Shown: positions 25,451 through 35,010 of the stretch, piece by piece
How the letters are laid out: each line of letters starts with the position of its first letter
Position numbering within the stretch: position 1 is the first letter of the stretch
Source: DASXKD01 sp963762735
GTDB lineage: Bacteria; Actinomycetota; Actinomycetes; Streptosporangiales; Streptosporangiaceae
Assembly: GCA_963762735.1 (NCBI GenBank)
Contig: CAVXMG010000038.1
Coordinates: 1-64,000, forward strand
Length of the DNA stretch: 64,000 bases
Direction of reading: 5' to 3'
Notes under the pieces: model-generated
Told to the model about the DNA's origin: nothing
Databases searched by the model: none
Seen by the model: the letters and a program-made list of their open reading frames with translations, nothing else
Program-made: the position numbers and the translations under genes

Positions 25451-26035
25451 GATCACCAGCGCGGCCAGGATCACGGCGGCCGCCGGGCGCCAGCGGCGCT
25501 CCAGGTTGACGATCGTGGTCAGCAGCGTGGGCCAGGGCACCTCGTGGGCGAACCAGTACGCCAGCACGTCCGGGATGATCACCAGGAAGATCGCGATCAG
25601 GCCGTAGATGACGTAGCCCTCCACCCAGTAGTCGCCGCTGACGACCGCGGTGATGAGGCTGCCGATGGCGATCGCGGCGAGCGCCAGCGGGACATAGACC
25701 AGCGCGGCCACCGGGCTGATGTCGGCCGGGGTCTTGCTGAGCCGGCCGTTGTAGGTCCGGCCGACGCCCGCGCCGGTGCCGCGGCCGAGGCCGCCCGAGG
25801 TGTAGACCATCGTGCCCGTCTGCGTGACCGGGACCCTGACGAAGTAGAAGGCGACGATGACGATCACGGCCACCACGATGAGCGCGGTCCACGACGCCAG
25901 CGCCTCCAGGTGGGCGACCGTGTCCGTGAGCGAGGGCCACGGCGGGTTGGCCAGGCCCGCCCAGCTCTCCGGGATGGCGAAGACCAGCCCGAGGAACAGC
26001 CAGAAGCCGTAGCCCCACTTCTCGGTGGTACTCAT
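25406..26035 (-). CDS. Membrane protein, five to six TM, unknown
   Basis: 209 aa from ATG 26035; the 26098 start gives an extra hydrophilic leader without ribosome binding site. Hydrophobic segments include YGFWLFLGLVFAIPESWAGL, WTALIVVAVIVIVAFYFV, ALVYVPLALAAIAIGSLI, YVIYGLIAIFLVIIPDVLAY and AAVILAALVILLLHLAL. A short polar loop holds VYTSGGLGRGTGAGVG. No family recognised. Its 3' end overlaps the convergent DUF151 gene by 45 bp. Confidence 0.7.
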   Translation of the reverse strand: MSTTEKWGYGFWLFLGLVFAIPESWAGLANPPWPSLTDTVAHLEALASWTALIVVAVIVIVAFYFVRVPVTQTGTMVYTSGGLGRGTGAGVGRTYNGRLSKTPADISPVAALVYVPLALAAIAIGSLITAVVSGDYWVEGYVIYGLIAIFLVIIPDVLAYWFAHEVPWPTLLTTIVNLERRWRPAAAVILAALVILLLHLALPPWPDML

Positions 26036-26108
26036 GCCGCTGAACCGGGCCGCGAAGTCCCGCCCGGTCCGTACTGAAGGCCCGCTTTGCCGCGTCACGC
26101 GGCAGACG

Positions 26109-27065
26109 TTACGGGTGGTTTGCCAGGTCGTGCAAGAACTCGACGAGACCGGCGAAATAGACCTGCTGATCGTCGTACATCGCCAGGTGGCTGCCGTCCG
26201 GACAGTGCAGGTAGCGGCCCTGCGGCAGCCTGTCGGCCATCGCTGCCATGTGCGCCGGATCCATCGTGTCGTGCTGGGCGCCGATAACCAGCGCAGGCAC
26301 GTCGATCGAGGCGAGATCGGCGAACCGGTCCCAGTTCACCAGTTTGGCGTCGGCGCTGATGCCCAGCTCGCTCGGGCCCTGCATGGACACGTAGATCGCC
26401 GGGTTGATGTGCGCGAAGCCGCGCTGCACCGGGTCCGGCCAGTCGGCCGGCGGCATCCGCAGCACGTGGTGCACGTAGTGCTGCTCGGTCAGCAGCTCCA
26501 TGTACCTGGGGTCCTCGGTCTTGCCTGCCGCCTCAAGCGCCTTGATCTCGGCCAGCGCCGCCTGGTCCATCTTCGGCATCAGCACCTGCTCGGCGTAGGC
26601 GTTGTAGGCCGGGACGCTTGCCATCATGTTGGAGACGACCAGCCCGCGCAGGTGCTGCTGGTAGGTCAGGGCGTACTCGATGCCGAGGATGCCGCCCCAG
26701 GACTGGCCGTAGAGCACGAAGTTGTCGCGGTCCAGGCCCAGCGCCTGGCGGACCTGCTCCACCTCGTCCACGAAGCGGTCAAGCTCCCACAGGGACGGGT
26801 CGTCCGGCTGGTCGCTGAACCCGGAGCCGAGCTGGTCGTAGTAGTAGTACTCGACTCCGGCGGCGGGCAGGAAGCTGTCGCACGCCTCCAGGTACTCGTG
26901 CGTGGAGCCGGGGCCGCCGTGCAGCAGCAGCACCCGGAGCCGGGGGTTGTTGCCGATCCGCTTCACCCACACGTGGTAGGTGCCCTTCGGCGTGCTGACC
27001 GGGATCCGCCGCGCACCGCCGCCCAGCACGTCGTCCCGGCCCGAGTAGTCCAGATAGCCCGCCAC
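26109..27065 (-). CDS. Proline iminopeptidase-type alpha/beta hydrolase (S33)
   Basis: 318 aa from GTG 27065 with GGAGGGAGG upstream. The oxyanion motif HGGPGSTHEY, the nucleophile elbow GQSWGG, Asp in IGAQHDTMDP and His in PDGSHLAMYDD form a complete triad. The cap region (QALGLDRDNF, HINPAIYVSMQGPSELG) is that of S33 peptidases, which release N-terminal proline from peptides. Cytoplasmic, no signal peptide. Confidence 0.9.
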   Translation of the reverse strand: MAGYLDYSGRDDVLGGGARRIPVSTPKGTYHVWVKRIGNNPRLRVLLLHGGPGSTHEYLEACDSFLPAAGVEYYYYDQLGSGFSDQPDDPSLWELDRFVDEVEQVRQALGLDRDNFVLYGQSWGGILGIEYALTYQQHLRGLVVSNMMASVPAYNAYAEQVLMPKMDQAALAEIKALEAAGKTEDPRYMELLTEQHYVHHVLRMPPADWPDPVQRGFAHINPAIYVSMQGPSELGISADAKLVNWDRFADLASIDVPALVIGAQHDTMDPAHMAAMADRLPQGRYLHCPDGSHLAMYDDQQVYFAGLVEFLHDLANHP

Positions 27066-27166
27066 TGCAGCCTCCCTCCCGGGCCGCCCGGTCCTCAGTG
27101 TCCGGTCGCGCGCCCGACCTGCAGTGTCGCAGCAAGCACCGCGCGCTGGGTAGGCAGGGCCTCGGC

Positions 27167-27346
27167 ATGCCTGCGGCGGCCGGCACACTGGCCGCCTACC
27201 GGCCCGCCCTCGGCGTGATCGCCGGTGTCGCGGTTCTCGGCCTGGCCGTCACGCTGACCGGGCTCCGCTCCGCCCGGCCACGCCCGGTCGTCGCCCCGGT
27301 GCCCGTCGAACACGACGAGGCGGAGCTTGAGGCGGTCGGCCACTGA
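27167..27346 (+). pseudogene. C-terminal fragment of an MFS transporter (or small one-TM protein)
   Basis: From ATG 27167, 59 codons read AAYRPALGVIAGVAVLGLAV and TLTGLRSARPRPV, then an acidic end. The first part resembles the last TM of a DHA2-type MFS transporter. No upstream part of such a gene exists here. It may be a relic or a free-standing small membrane protein; no clear ribosome binding site. Confidence 0.35.
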
Positions 27347-27444
27347 GGCGGCGCGCCACGGACGGCGCCGCCACTGGGCAGCCCGGTGGTGACGCCGTCC
27401 GTATCGCCCGATAATCGAAACAGCCCGGTCCGCGGAGGTGCGCA

Positions 27445-28695
27445 ATGGCAGCAACGGGATGCCCGGTTCACGAGGGTTTCGATCCGCTCGCGCCGGAGTT
27501 CCTCGCCGACCCGTACGCGGTGCTGGCGGCCCTGCCACTGCGGGAGGCGCCGCTGTTCTACGCCCCGTCGATCGGTTACTACGTGCTCACCAGGCACGCC
27601 GACATCGAGCAGGTGTTCAGGGACCCGGCCACATTCTCCGCCGCGGTGGCGCAGGCTCCCCTGGTACCGCTGGTGCCCGAGGCGGCGCAGATCCTGCTGG
27701 CCGGCGGGCACCGGCCGCAGCCGTCGATGGTCAGCCTGGACGAGCCGGCGCACGCCCGGCTGCGCAAGCCCGCGGCGCGCGCGTTCAGCATGACCCGGAT
27801 CCAGGCGATGATCCCGGCGATCGAGGCGACCACGGCGCGACTGCTTGACGCGGTGGCCGGGCAGGAGGAGTTCGACCTGGTCGCGGCGCTGGCGTTCCCG
27901 CTGCCCGCGAACATCGTGTTCTCCCTGATGGGCGTGCCCGAACAGGACTACCCGCAGCTCAAGCTGTGGTGCGGGTCCCGGGCGGCGCTCGGCTGGGGCC
28001 GCCCGGCGCCCGGCGACCAGGTGGAGATCGCGACCAGCATGGCCGCATACCGGCGTTACCTCCGCGACCTGGTGGACCTGCGGGCCGGCCAGCCGGGCGA
28101 CGACCTGACCAGCGACCTGCTGGTCATCCACCGCGAGGATCCGGACCGGCTCACCCGCGAGGAGATCTCCTCCATCCTGTTCTCGCTGTCCTTCGCCGGG
28201 CACGAGACCACCGCCGGCCTGATCGGCAACACCATCCGCCGCCTGCTTGAGGACCCGGCCCGGTGGGCTCGCGTCGCACGGCGGCCCGATCTCATCCCCG
28301 CGGCTGTCGAGGAGACGCTGCGTTACGATCCGTCGGTGCCGGTGTGGCGCCGCATGACCACGCGCCCCGTCACGATCGGCGGGGTGGACCTGCCCGAGGG
28401 TGCCAAGCTGTTCCTGTGGCTGGCGGCGGGGGGCCGGGACGGGGTGGTGTTCGCCGATCCGGACACCTTCGACCTGGACCGGGCCAACGCCGGGCAGCAT
28501 CTCGCGTTCGGGCTGGGACAGCATTACTGTCTCGGCGCCAACCTGGGCCGCCTGGAAACCCGGCTGGCGCTCGAGGAGCTGGCCCGCCGGTATCCGCGGC
28601 TACGGCTCGCCGAGGGCCAGGAGTTCACCTTCCACCCCAACATCTCCTTCCGCGGCCCACAGGTGCTGCGGGTGCGGACCAGCCCGGCCAGCTGA
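27445..28695 (+). CDS. Cytochrome P450
   Basis: 416 aa from ATG 27445 (GGAGG nine bases upstream). The heme ligand Cys362 lies in FGLGQHYCLGANLGRLE, the I-helix oxygen-binding segment in LSFAGHETTAGLIGN, and the K-helix ExxR in VEETLRYDPSVPVWRR. The DEPAHARLRKPAARAF stretch (C helix) is also present. Soluble actinobacterial class I type needing ferredoxin and ferredoxin reductase, which are not in this window. Fits sterol, terpenoid or xenobiotic oxidation; the substrate cannot be told. N-terminal CPVHEGFDPLAPEFLADPY is typical of CYP families in steroid or terpenoid use. Confidence 0.95.
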   Translation: MAATGCPVHEGFDPLAPEFLADPYAVLAALPLREAPLFYAPSIGYYVLTRHADIEQVFRDPATFSAAVAQAPLVPLVPEAAQILLAGGHRPQPSMVSLDEPAHARLRKPAARAFSMTRIQAMIPAIEATTARLLDAVAGQEEFDLVAALAFPLPANIVFSLMGVPEQDYPQLKLWCGSRAALGWGRPAPGDQVEIATSMAAYRRYLRDLVDLRAGQPGDDLTSDLLVIHREDPDRLTREEISSILFSLSFAGHETTAGLIGNTIRRLLEDPARWARVARRPDLIPAAVEETLRYDPSVPVWRRMTTRPVTIGGVDLPEGAKLFLWLAAGGRDGVVFADPDTFDLDRANAGQHLAFGLGQHYCLGANLGRLETRLALEELARRYPRLRLAEGQEFTFHPNISFRGPQVLRVRTSPAS

Positions 28696-28715
28696 CCCGG
28701 CCCGCGGAGCCAGGG

Positions 28716-29219
28716 TTAGCGGCGCTGCCTGGCGGCGAGCAGCATGCCGGCGCTGAGCAGTATCAGCGCGGCCTCGACAAGCAGCGAGACCGTGCCCACC
28801 CAGTAGCCCCAGTTGCCGACGTCGCCGGGATCGCCGGGCACGCCGACGGTGCGCGAGGCGACGTAGCCGGCGAATGGCCCGGCGCCGAGCAGTACCCCCG
28901 CCGCCCAGCCGAGGCTGGCCGGCCCGAACCAGGCAGGTCCCAGGCTGACCGGGCCGATCCGCACCGGACCGGGCCGGGCGCCGCCGGGCAGCAGCAGGAT
29001 CAGCGCGGTCACGATCCCGCCGATTTCGATGAGCCGGTATCCCCAGCCGATCCAGGCCGGCGACGCCATGGCGGTGATGCCCCCCTGGTCGGCTACGTGT
29101 ACCGCCGCGACGGCCACCGCAAGCAGCGCGCCGGTGAATCGCACCGCGAATTCTGGCGCCGCGCCACGCGTGCCAGCCAGGACCGAATTCGTCCGGGTTG
29201 CCACCGTTTCCTGCATCAT
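28716..29219 (-). CDS. Membrane protein, four to five TM
   Basis: 167 aa from ATG 29219 with GGGGAG just upstream. Hydrophobic segments: FTGALLAVAVAAVHVAD, LIEIGGIVTALILLLPGG, LGWAAGVLLGAGPFAGYVA and VSLLVEAALILLSAGMLL. The middle loop is a short repeat-like GPVRIGPVSLGPAWFGPA. No family recognised. Convergent with the P450 gene, 20 bp apart. Confidence 0.65.
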   Translation of the reverse strand: MMQETVATRTNSVLAGTRGAAPEFAVRFTGALLAVAVAAVHVADQGGITAMASPAWIGWGYRLIEIGGIVTALILLLPGGARPGPVRIGPVSLGPAWFGPASLGWAAGVLLGAGPFAGYVASRTVGVPGDPGDVGNWGYWVGTVSLLVEAALILLSAGMLLAARQRR

Positions 29220-29476
29220 TATTCTCCCCTTGTGCCGGAGTCCGGGCCGCCGGTTCTCTCCTGCCGGGCACGGCACACGCCGGCCCTGCGGTTCAACATC
29301 CGGGCCGGTGAGAGGGTGTGAGTATGCCCACATGAACTGACCACGGGGCCGAGCCGTTATTGCACCAGCGCAAGGTAAATCCCGCACGAATAGGTACGTA
29401 CTAATCCCCGATGGAGTAGTTGTTTCGTTTCACTAAGATCAATTGCGAACACGACCTGAACGGAACCAAACAATGC

Positions 29477-29514
29477 GGCCCATGTGTCATACAGACACAG
29501 CGGAGAGATGGGCC
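29477..29514. terminator. Compound inverted repeat downstream of methyltransferase gene
   Basis: Outer stem GGCCCAT (29477-29483) / ATGGGCC (29508-29514); inner stem GTGTC (29484-29488) / GACAC (29494-29498). It lies 40 bp past the methyltransferase stop on the minus strand and could terminate it. The rest of the 334-bp gap 29220-29553 contains an AT-richer stretch (29385-29470) likely to hold promoters and no gene. Confidence 0.45.
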
Positions 29515-29553
29515 ATACGTGGGGCCGCAGGCCGCTGGCGCGGCCCTGGCCGG

Positions 29554-30416
29554 TCAGGAGCGGCGGGCGGCGATGATCCAGGTGCGCGCGTCGAACAGGA
29601 CGCCGTCGCTGGTCTGGTGGGCGGCGAGGGTGGCGCGCAACCGTGCCACCGCCTCCTCGGCCTGCCCGGCGTCCATGCCCGCGAGCAGGTCCCTGGTGCT
29701 GCGCAGGCCGCTCACCACGTCGAGGGCCACCGCGGCGTCCGGGCCGTAGTGGACGGGCTCGCGCACGTCGGTGAAGGCCACCTCGGTGAACCCGGCCGCC
29801 GCCAGAATCCCGCCGGCCACGGCCGGGTCGCCGAGCGAGAACGGGCTCAGGCCCGGTTGCAGGTCGGAGGTGGCAGTTCCGCATCCCCCGCAATGGCCTC
29901 GCGGATGGTGGTCGACCACGCGTTGAGCTCGCGCGCCTGCCAGACCATCAGCACCAGGCGCCCGCCGGGGCGCAGTGCGTGCCCGATGTTGCCGAACGCG
30001 GCCACCGGGTCGTCGAAGAACATCGAGCCGAACTTGCTGATCGCCACGTCGAAGCCGTCGGCCGGGAACCTGTGCACCTGGGCGTCGGCCTGCTCGAAGC
30101 CGATATTGGTCAGCCCTTCCTCGCGGCTGACGCGGCGGGCGTGCTCCAGCATCTGCGCGGACAGGTCGATGCCAAGCGCACTGCCCGCCGTCGCGGCGCG
30201 CGCGGCATCCCGGGTGGACAGGCCGGTGCCGCAGCCGATGTCAAGCACGCGGTCGCGCTGGGTCACCCCGGTCGCGGCGCGAAACCGCTCGTTGTGCGGG
30301 CGGTCCTCGGCGTCGAAGACCGCGGCGTACCTGGTCCGGTGCGCACCGGCCGGGCCGTCCCACTCAGCGGCCTGCTCGGCGTTGGCTCCTGCCCGGGTTC
30401 CCTGCGGTTCGGCCAT
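29554..30416 (-). pseudogene. Class I SAM-dependent methyltransferase, frame change near 29870
   Basis: ATG 30416 (GGAGAGGACTTCAGAC upstream). SAM-binding motif I is VLDIGCGTGLSTRDAA, with GIDLSAQMLEHARR (motif post I), DVAISKFGSMFFDDP and ALRPGGRLVLMVWQ. The frame stops at 29847 after AIAGDAELP; the continuation DLQPGLSPFSLGDPAVAGGI, then TEVAFTDVREPVHYG, and the C-terminus FDARTWIIAARR lie in a second frame. The pattern is that of ubiquinone/menaquinone-type or small-molecule methyltransferases of about 285 aa. A one-base deletion explains it. Confidence 0.82.
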
Positions 30417-30597
30417 GTCTGAAGTCCTCTCCCCTTGCCACCTAGCCGGCGACGTTAGCGGGTAAACCCGGCACTCGCATCGGGCGTCTCGGTAGAGGAG
30501 TGCGCAATACGGCACTCAGGGTGATCGGCCGTTCCCCGCCCGGCACCGGTCCCATGGCCGGAGCAGGCCGGGCCCTCGGGCGACGGGAGGACGTCAG

Positions 30598-31667
30598 ATG
30601 ATCATCATCGATACACAGCGATGCCGGACAGGCCGGGTTGCCGGTCTTGCCGTGGCCGCCGCCACTGCCACCGTGCTGCCACTCGCCGCGGCGGGCGGCC
30701 AGGCGGCGGCCCGCGCACTGCCGGGCCAGGCACGACCGGGCCAGACGCTCCCTAGCCAGGCGGCACCGGGGCCGGCCGGGTGTGGACGTCGTGGGCCGAT
30801 GATCCCGCGACCGGTCAGGTGGTGCTGTTCGGCGGCGACCAGGCCTACCGGACCAGCGGGCCGGACGACGTTCTGGGCAGCACGTGGACCTGGAACGGCA
30901 CTGCCTGGACCAAGCAGCAGCCCGCAGCGGCACCGTCGCCACGGACCGGCGCGGCCATGGTGTACGACGCGGCAACCGGGCAGTTGCTGCTGTTCGGCGG
31001 CAGCAGCCACCCGTTCACCGGCGGCGGTTATCTGGATGACACTTGGACCTGGGACGGCACCACCTGGACCCAACTGCACCCGGCCGCCGCGCCACCGGCC
31101 CGGCACAACGCCGACATGATCTACGACGCCGCCAGCAACGAGGTCATCCTGTTCGGCGGATACGACGGCCACTACCTGAACGACACCTGGGCCTGGGACG
31201 GAACCACCTGGACCCAGTTGCACCCGGCCACCTCTCCCCCGCCGCGGGACACTCACTCGCTGGTCTACGACCCCGCTAGCCGGACCGCGATCCTGTTCGG
31301 CGGCTTCAACGGGCAGCGACTGTCCGACACCTGGAGTTGGGACGGCACGACCTGGACCCAGCTCAGCCCGGCAACGTCACCGGGCACGGTCAGCACCGCC
31401 TGGCAGGCCGCCTACGACGACGCCAGCCAGCAACTCGTGCTGTACGGCGGCGATGCCAACACCAGGGGCTTCAGCAATGCGACCTGGACCTGGACCGGCA
31501 CCACCTGGACGCAGCTGCAGCCCGCCGCCAATCCCGGTCGCCGGGCCTACGGCTCGCTGACTTACGACCAGGCCCTGCAGCGGCTGGTGCTGTTCGGCGG
31601 CAGCAACGGGACCAAGGACCTCACCACCGTCTGGAACTGGAACGGCACTACCTGGCAGCAAGCCTGA
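30598..31667 (+). pseudogene. Secreted kelch-repeat beta-propeller protein, frame change near 30779
   Basis: ATG 30598 with GGGAGGACGTCAG. The first frame is a signal peptide (VAGLAVAAATATVLPLAAAG, then AAARAL); the rest lies in another frame from 30780 (VWTSWADDPATGQVVLFGG). Six kelch-type repeats can be counted, each with D-x-A-(S/T) ... LFGG ... L-x-DTWTWDGTTWTQL. This spacing is typical of bacterial secreted kelch/galactose-oxidase-like propellers. A missing G at 30779 rejoins the frames. Probable role: surface binding of carbohydrate or protein. A second kelch protein is encoded 0.8 kb away on the other strand. Confidence 0.8.
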
Positions 31668-31751
31668 ACACCATGACCGGGGCCACCCCGGCCATGGCAT
31701 CACGCTGGATCGAAAACAAAATCGCCCCTGTCTCGACACACCCACAATCTA

Positions 31752-31767
31752 TCGAACATATGTTTGA
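31752..31767 (+). promoter_or_regulatory. LexA (SOS) box overlapping a TTGACA -35 element
   Basis: TCGAACATATGTTTGA matches the actinobacterial LexA box TCGAAC-N4-GTTYGA. The last bases form TTGACA (31764-31769), a perfect -35 hexamer; the -10 is not clear. It lies 107 bp upstream of the small gene at 31874. LexA bound here would block RNA polymerase until DNA damage. Confidence 0.65.
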
Positions 31768-31873
31768 CAGCCGGACTTCGGTGCGGCAGCGTAGGCGTCG
31801 CGTTCCATGCACGGCGGCACCGCTCCCGGTGCTGCCGGCCGCACCCGTCACACGAGACCAGGAGGACGATCCC

Positions 31874-32473
31874 GTGGGCCAGAAGACTGTCCGGTTCAGC
31901 GATCTCAGCGGCCAGCTCATCACCGACGACGAGGCACCGGCCCGCATCGTGGTCGCCGAGCACCCCTGCCTGCCCGATGGGCCGGTCGAGATCGAGGCCC
32001 TGACCGCCGAGGCGACAGACATCGAGAAGGCAGGCGGGCAGGCAGCCCTCGTCGACCTCTACTTCCCCGGCGACGACCAGCCCCGGCGCGTGGTGCTGGA
32101 CGTCGCGGAGTTCGACAAGCTGGCCACCGACAAGCCGATGAGCGAGATCCTGGCCACGGCACGGCCAACCAGGCGGGCCTCGCGTGCCGCCACGGCCGCT
32201 GCAAGCCGGGAGGACCGGACCAACTACGCCACGATCGAGCACGCGGGCAAGCCACACAAGGGCAAGACCACAGACGCGGAGAAGCGACTGGTCCGCGAGC
32301 ACCTGGACGAGATCAATGAGCGGCTGGCCGCGCAGAACCTGCGGACGATCAGCCTCACCAACCCCGAGCACGTGGAGCGGTACGGCCTGGAGCGGCTCGA
32401 CCGCGGAAAGCGGCGAGCCGGCGGCCGGGCCGGGGCCACGAGCCGTCAACGCCGCCTGACCGGCGGGAGCTAG
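31874..32473 (+). CDS. Unknown protein, probable DNA-damage-induced, basic C-terminus
   Basis: 199 aa from GTG 31874; AGGAGG lies nine bases upstream. Residues 1-95 are acidic and beta-rich (VGQKTVRFSDLSGQLITDDE, DLYFPGDDQPRRVVLDVAE). Residues 105-199 are basic and helical (NYATIEHAGKPHKGKTTDAE, KRLVREHLDEINERLAAQNL) and end in an Arg/Gly tail. That layout suggests nucleic-acid binding. I do not recognise the family. An SOS box lies upstream. Convergent with the esterase-kelch gene, overlapping 4 bp. Confidence 0.75.
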   Translation: MGQKTVRFSDLSGQLITDDEAPARIVVAEHPCLPDGPVEIEALTAEATDIEKAGGQAALVDLYFPGDDQPRRVVLDVAEFDKLATDKPMSEILATARPTRRASRAATAAASREDRTNYATIEHAGKPHKGKTTDAEKRLVREHLDEINERLAAQNLRTISLTNPEHVERYGLERLDRGKRRAGGRAGATSRQRRLTGGS

Positions 32474-34650
32474 CCGGCCGCCCAGTTCGCGGTCCAGATC
32501 CAGATGGTGGACGGCGCCGCCGGGGCTCCGGTGTCGCTGTACCCGCCGTAGAGCAGGTCCTCGACGTTGGCGCGGTGGTAGGCGATCGCCGCGCCGATCG
32601 CGGGCGGCGGGGTCACCGTGCAACTGGTGCAGGCCTGCGCCCAGGTGGAGTTGGCGCCGTTCCACGTCCAGGTGTCGCCGAGCACCTGGTCGCTGTTCAC
32701 GTTGGTGCCGGTGCTGCCGCTCATGCCGCCGAACAGCACCGCCCCGGTGACCGAGGAGTTGATGGCCGATGCTCCGGCGGCGAAGTCGCGCGGTGTGAGT
32801 CCGGCCGGCGCGGTCCCCTTGTTGGCCCAGGTCCAGGCCCCCGTCCCGGTGTTGAATGTCAGCGTCCAGGTGTCGTTGAGCAGGTCCAGGCAGCTCGCGT
32901 CGCAGGAGGACGTGGCGTCGTCCCCGCCGAACAGCACGTCGGTGTTGTGGCCCCCGTCGTCGCTGAGGGTCGCGCCGTACCTGGGCGGCGGGCTGCCGGC
33001 AGGCGTGAGCTTGCTCCAGGTACCGTTCCACAGCCAGGTGTCCCCGTCGGCCAGCGGCGCTCCCGACTGGGTCGCGGTCAGCATGTTCTCGCCGCCGAAG
33101 AGCACCAGGCCCTCGTTGCGCGGCGCCTGGTCCGCCGCCCCGCCGTAGCGCGCCGGCGGGGCGCCGGTGCAGGTGGACAGGCAGCCGGAACCGCCGACCT
33201 GGGTCCAGGTGCCGGTGTTGGTGGACGCCTGATACGACAGTTCCCAGGTGTCGTTGAGCGCGACGGGCTGCGCCGAGCCGCCGGGCAGGTACTCGCCGCC
33301 GAACAACACCAGGTCGCCGCTGGTGGGGTCGTAGCCGAAGGAAGCGCCGAGCCTTGGCCACCGGTGCCGAGCCGGTGATCTTCACCGGGGTCCAGGCGCC
33401 GGTCGTGGTGCTGAAGCTCTGCGTCGTACCGGACACCTTGGCCGCGGCGGTGCAGCATCCGCCGAACAGGATCGCGGTCCTTGGCGCTGGCGTTGGCGTC
33501 GTAGGCCATCGAGGCTCCGGTGAGCGGCGTGGCGGTGGCGCAGTTCTTCGGCAGGCTTCCCGCCAGCACGGCGTTCAGGAAGCCGAGCGCCGGGCCGGCC
33601 AGGATGTCGGAGTAGGTCAGCGCGTGCTGATCGCCGGGGAGCACGACAAGCTGATCCGACGTGGCCGCCTTGGTCGCGGTGCACTGGGCGTTGAGTTGCT
33701 GGGTCAGGTCGGTGGCCTGGGCCAGCGGGATCGCTTCGTCGCTGCTGTTGGCGACCAGGTAGGGCGGCGCGGGGACCGTCGCGCTCAGCGACGCGGTGGG
33801 TGAGGCGTCAGCGTAGGCGGTCGCCGCGGGCACGGTCTGCGTCGTGCCGTCCTGGAAGTACAGGGTGCAGGTGGCGGAAGAGTTGTCGAGGCAGCCGAGG
33901 TACTTCTCGATCGTGGCTCCCGGCGACCCGGCCATGCAGTTGGCCGCGCTCGCGCAGCCCATGCCCGCGGCGGTGAGGTCGGCGGGCCCGGACTGGGTGA
34001 TCACGCCGAGCAGCCCGTCCTGGTAGCCCATGGCATTCTCGCCAGCCAGGGCGGCGAGGTTACCGCCGGCCGACGTGCCGAGGATGAACATCTGGGCCTT
34101 GTTGAGGTTGCTCACGTGCGTCTTGACCCAGCCGATGGCCTCGTTGATGTCCTGCAGGTTCTCCGGGAAGCTGCCGTTACCGCCGACGCTCAGCGCGTAG
34201 TCCACGGAGAACGCGTCGAAGCCGTTCTCGGCCAGGCAGTCGCCGATGGTGGTTAGCGAGTCACCGGCTTTCGTGGTGAAGTTTCCCTCGGCCCAGCCGC
34301 CGCCATGCACCAGGATCACGCCGGGGACGTGGGCCTGCGGATCCCCGACGGGCTGGTACTCGTCGAGGTCCAGGGCCTGGCCGTTGGCCGGGGAACCGTA
34401 GGTCGCCAGGGTCTCGGTGACCCCGTACGGCGTGGTGGGGCAGGACAACGACGGTGTGGCGGGCCCGGCCGTGACGGCCGCCGGCGCCGAGCGGGCCGAC
34501 CCGGTCATGACGGCCGCCGATGCCGGCGGCCGGTCCGGTCGCTCCCGCGAGTGACAGCGCGGCCAGCAACAGTGCCGCCAGCGCCACGGAGGCAAGGGCC
34601 CTGCCCGGGCGGGCGGCCCGGCCGCAGGGAATCGCCAGTCGTTGAATCAT
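32470..34650 (-). pseudogene. Secreted esterase-type alpha/beta hydrolase fused to kelch propeller, three frame changes
   Basis: The gene starts at ATG 34650 with a signal peptide (ALASVALAALLLAALSLAGA), changes frame near 34510, then carries an alpha/beta hydrolase. Visible are the oxyanion motif ILVHGGGWAEGN, nucleophile GTSAGGNLAAL and catalytic-type His in GDQHALTYSDI. Near 33480 it changes frame (MAYDANASAKDR / ILFGGCC), and again near 33345, then runs to 32470 as kelch repeats (LVLFGGEYLPGGSA, LNDTWELSY, GLVLFGGENML, DVLFGGDD, GAVLFGGMSG). Length 2181 nt. The hydrolase belongs to the BD-FAE/HSL-like esterases. The fusion to a propeller suggests a surface-attached polymer esterase. Three breaks in one gene is the worst case in the window. 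Confidence 0.72.
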
Positions 34651-34800
34651 GGGCCTGCCCGTCCCTCGTGAATATTCGATTACCTGGCCTTTGCCCGAAT
34701 AATCCCATCAATGCCAGCCGAATGCATCACCCACTCGCCCGTGAAACCCTGGCCGACCCCTCGTTCGTGCGGCGATATGACCAAATCCCAACCCCGCCCG

Positions 34801-34854
34801 TTCGTGATCATGACTTTGGTGTTGCCAGGGGCGCACCAAAGTCATGATCACGAA
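34801..34854. repeat. Perfect 21-bp inverted repeat, 12-nt spacer
   Basis: TTCGTGATCATGACTTTGGT plus G (34801-34821) is the exact reverse complement of 34834-34854; the spacer is TTGCCAGGGGCG. It lies between divergent genes, so it is not a terminator for either neighbour. A dispersed palindromic repeat, a footprint of a small mobile element or a regulator site are possible. Confidence 0.85.
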
Positions 34855-34900
34855 TGCAGATCGTGCGGGGAGCGGGGATGATCATGGGAGGCGGTACGGC

Positions 34901-35010
34901 CGGGCAGGGCACGGCGGGTCTGGCCGGGCCGCGATCCGTGCCCGGGCAGGGCACGGCGGGTTTAGTCCGGCCGCGAACTGGCCGGGGAGGGCACGGCTGC
35001 GCGGGGCTCC
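34901..35010. repeat. Degenerate tandem repeat, about 42-bp period, 2.5 copies
   Basis: CGGGCAGGGCACGGCGGGT occurs at 34901 and again at 34943, and a weaker copy (CGGGGAGGGCACGGC) follows at 34983. Each copy is followed by a related GGCC-rich stretch ending in a GCGA-containing segment. No coding role seen. Confidence 0.55.
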
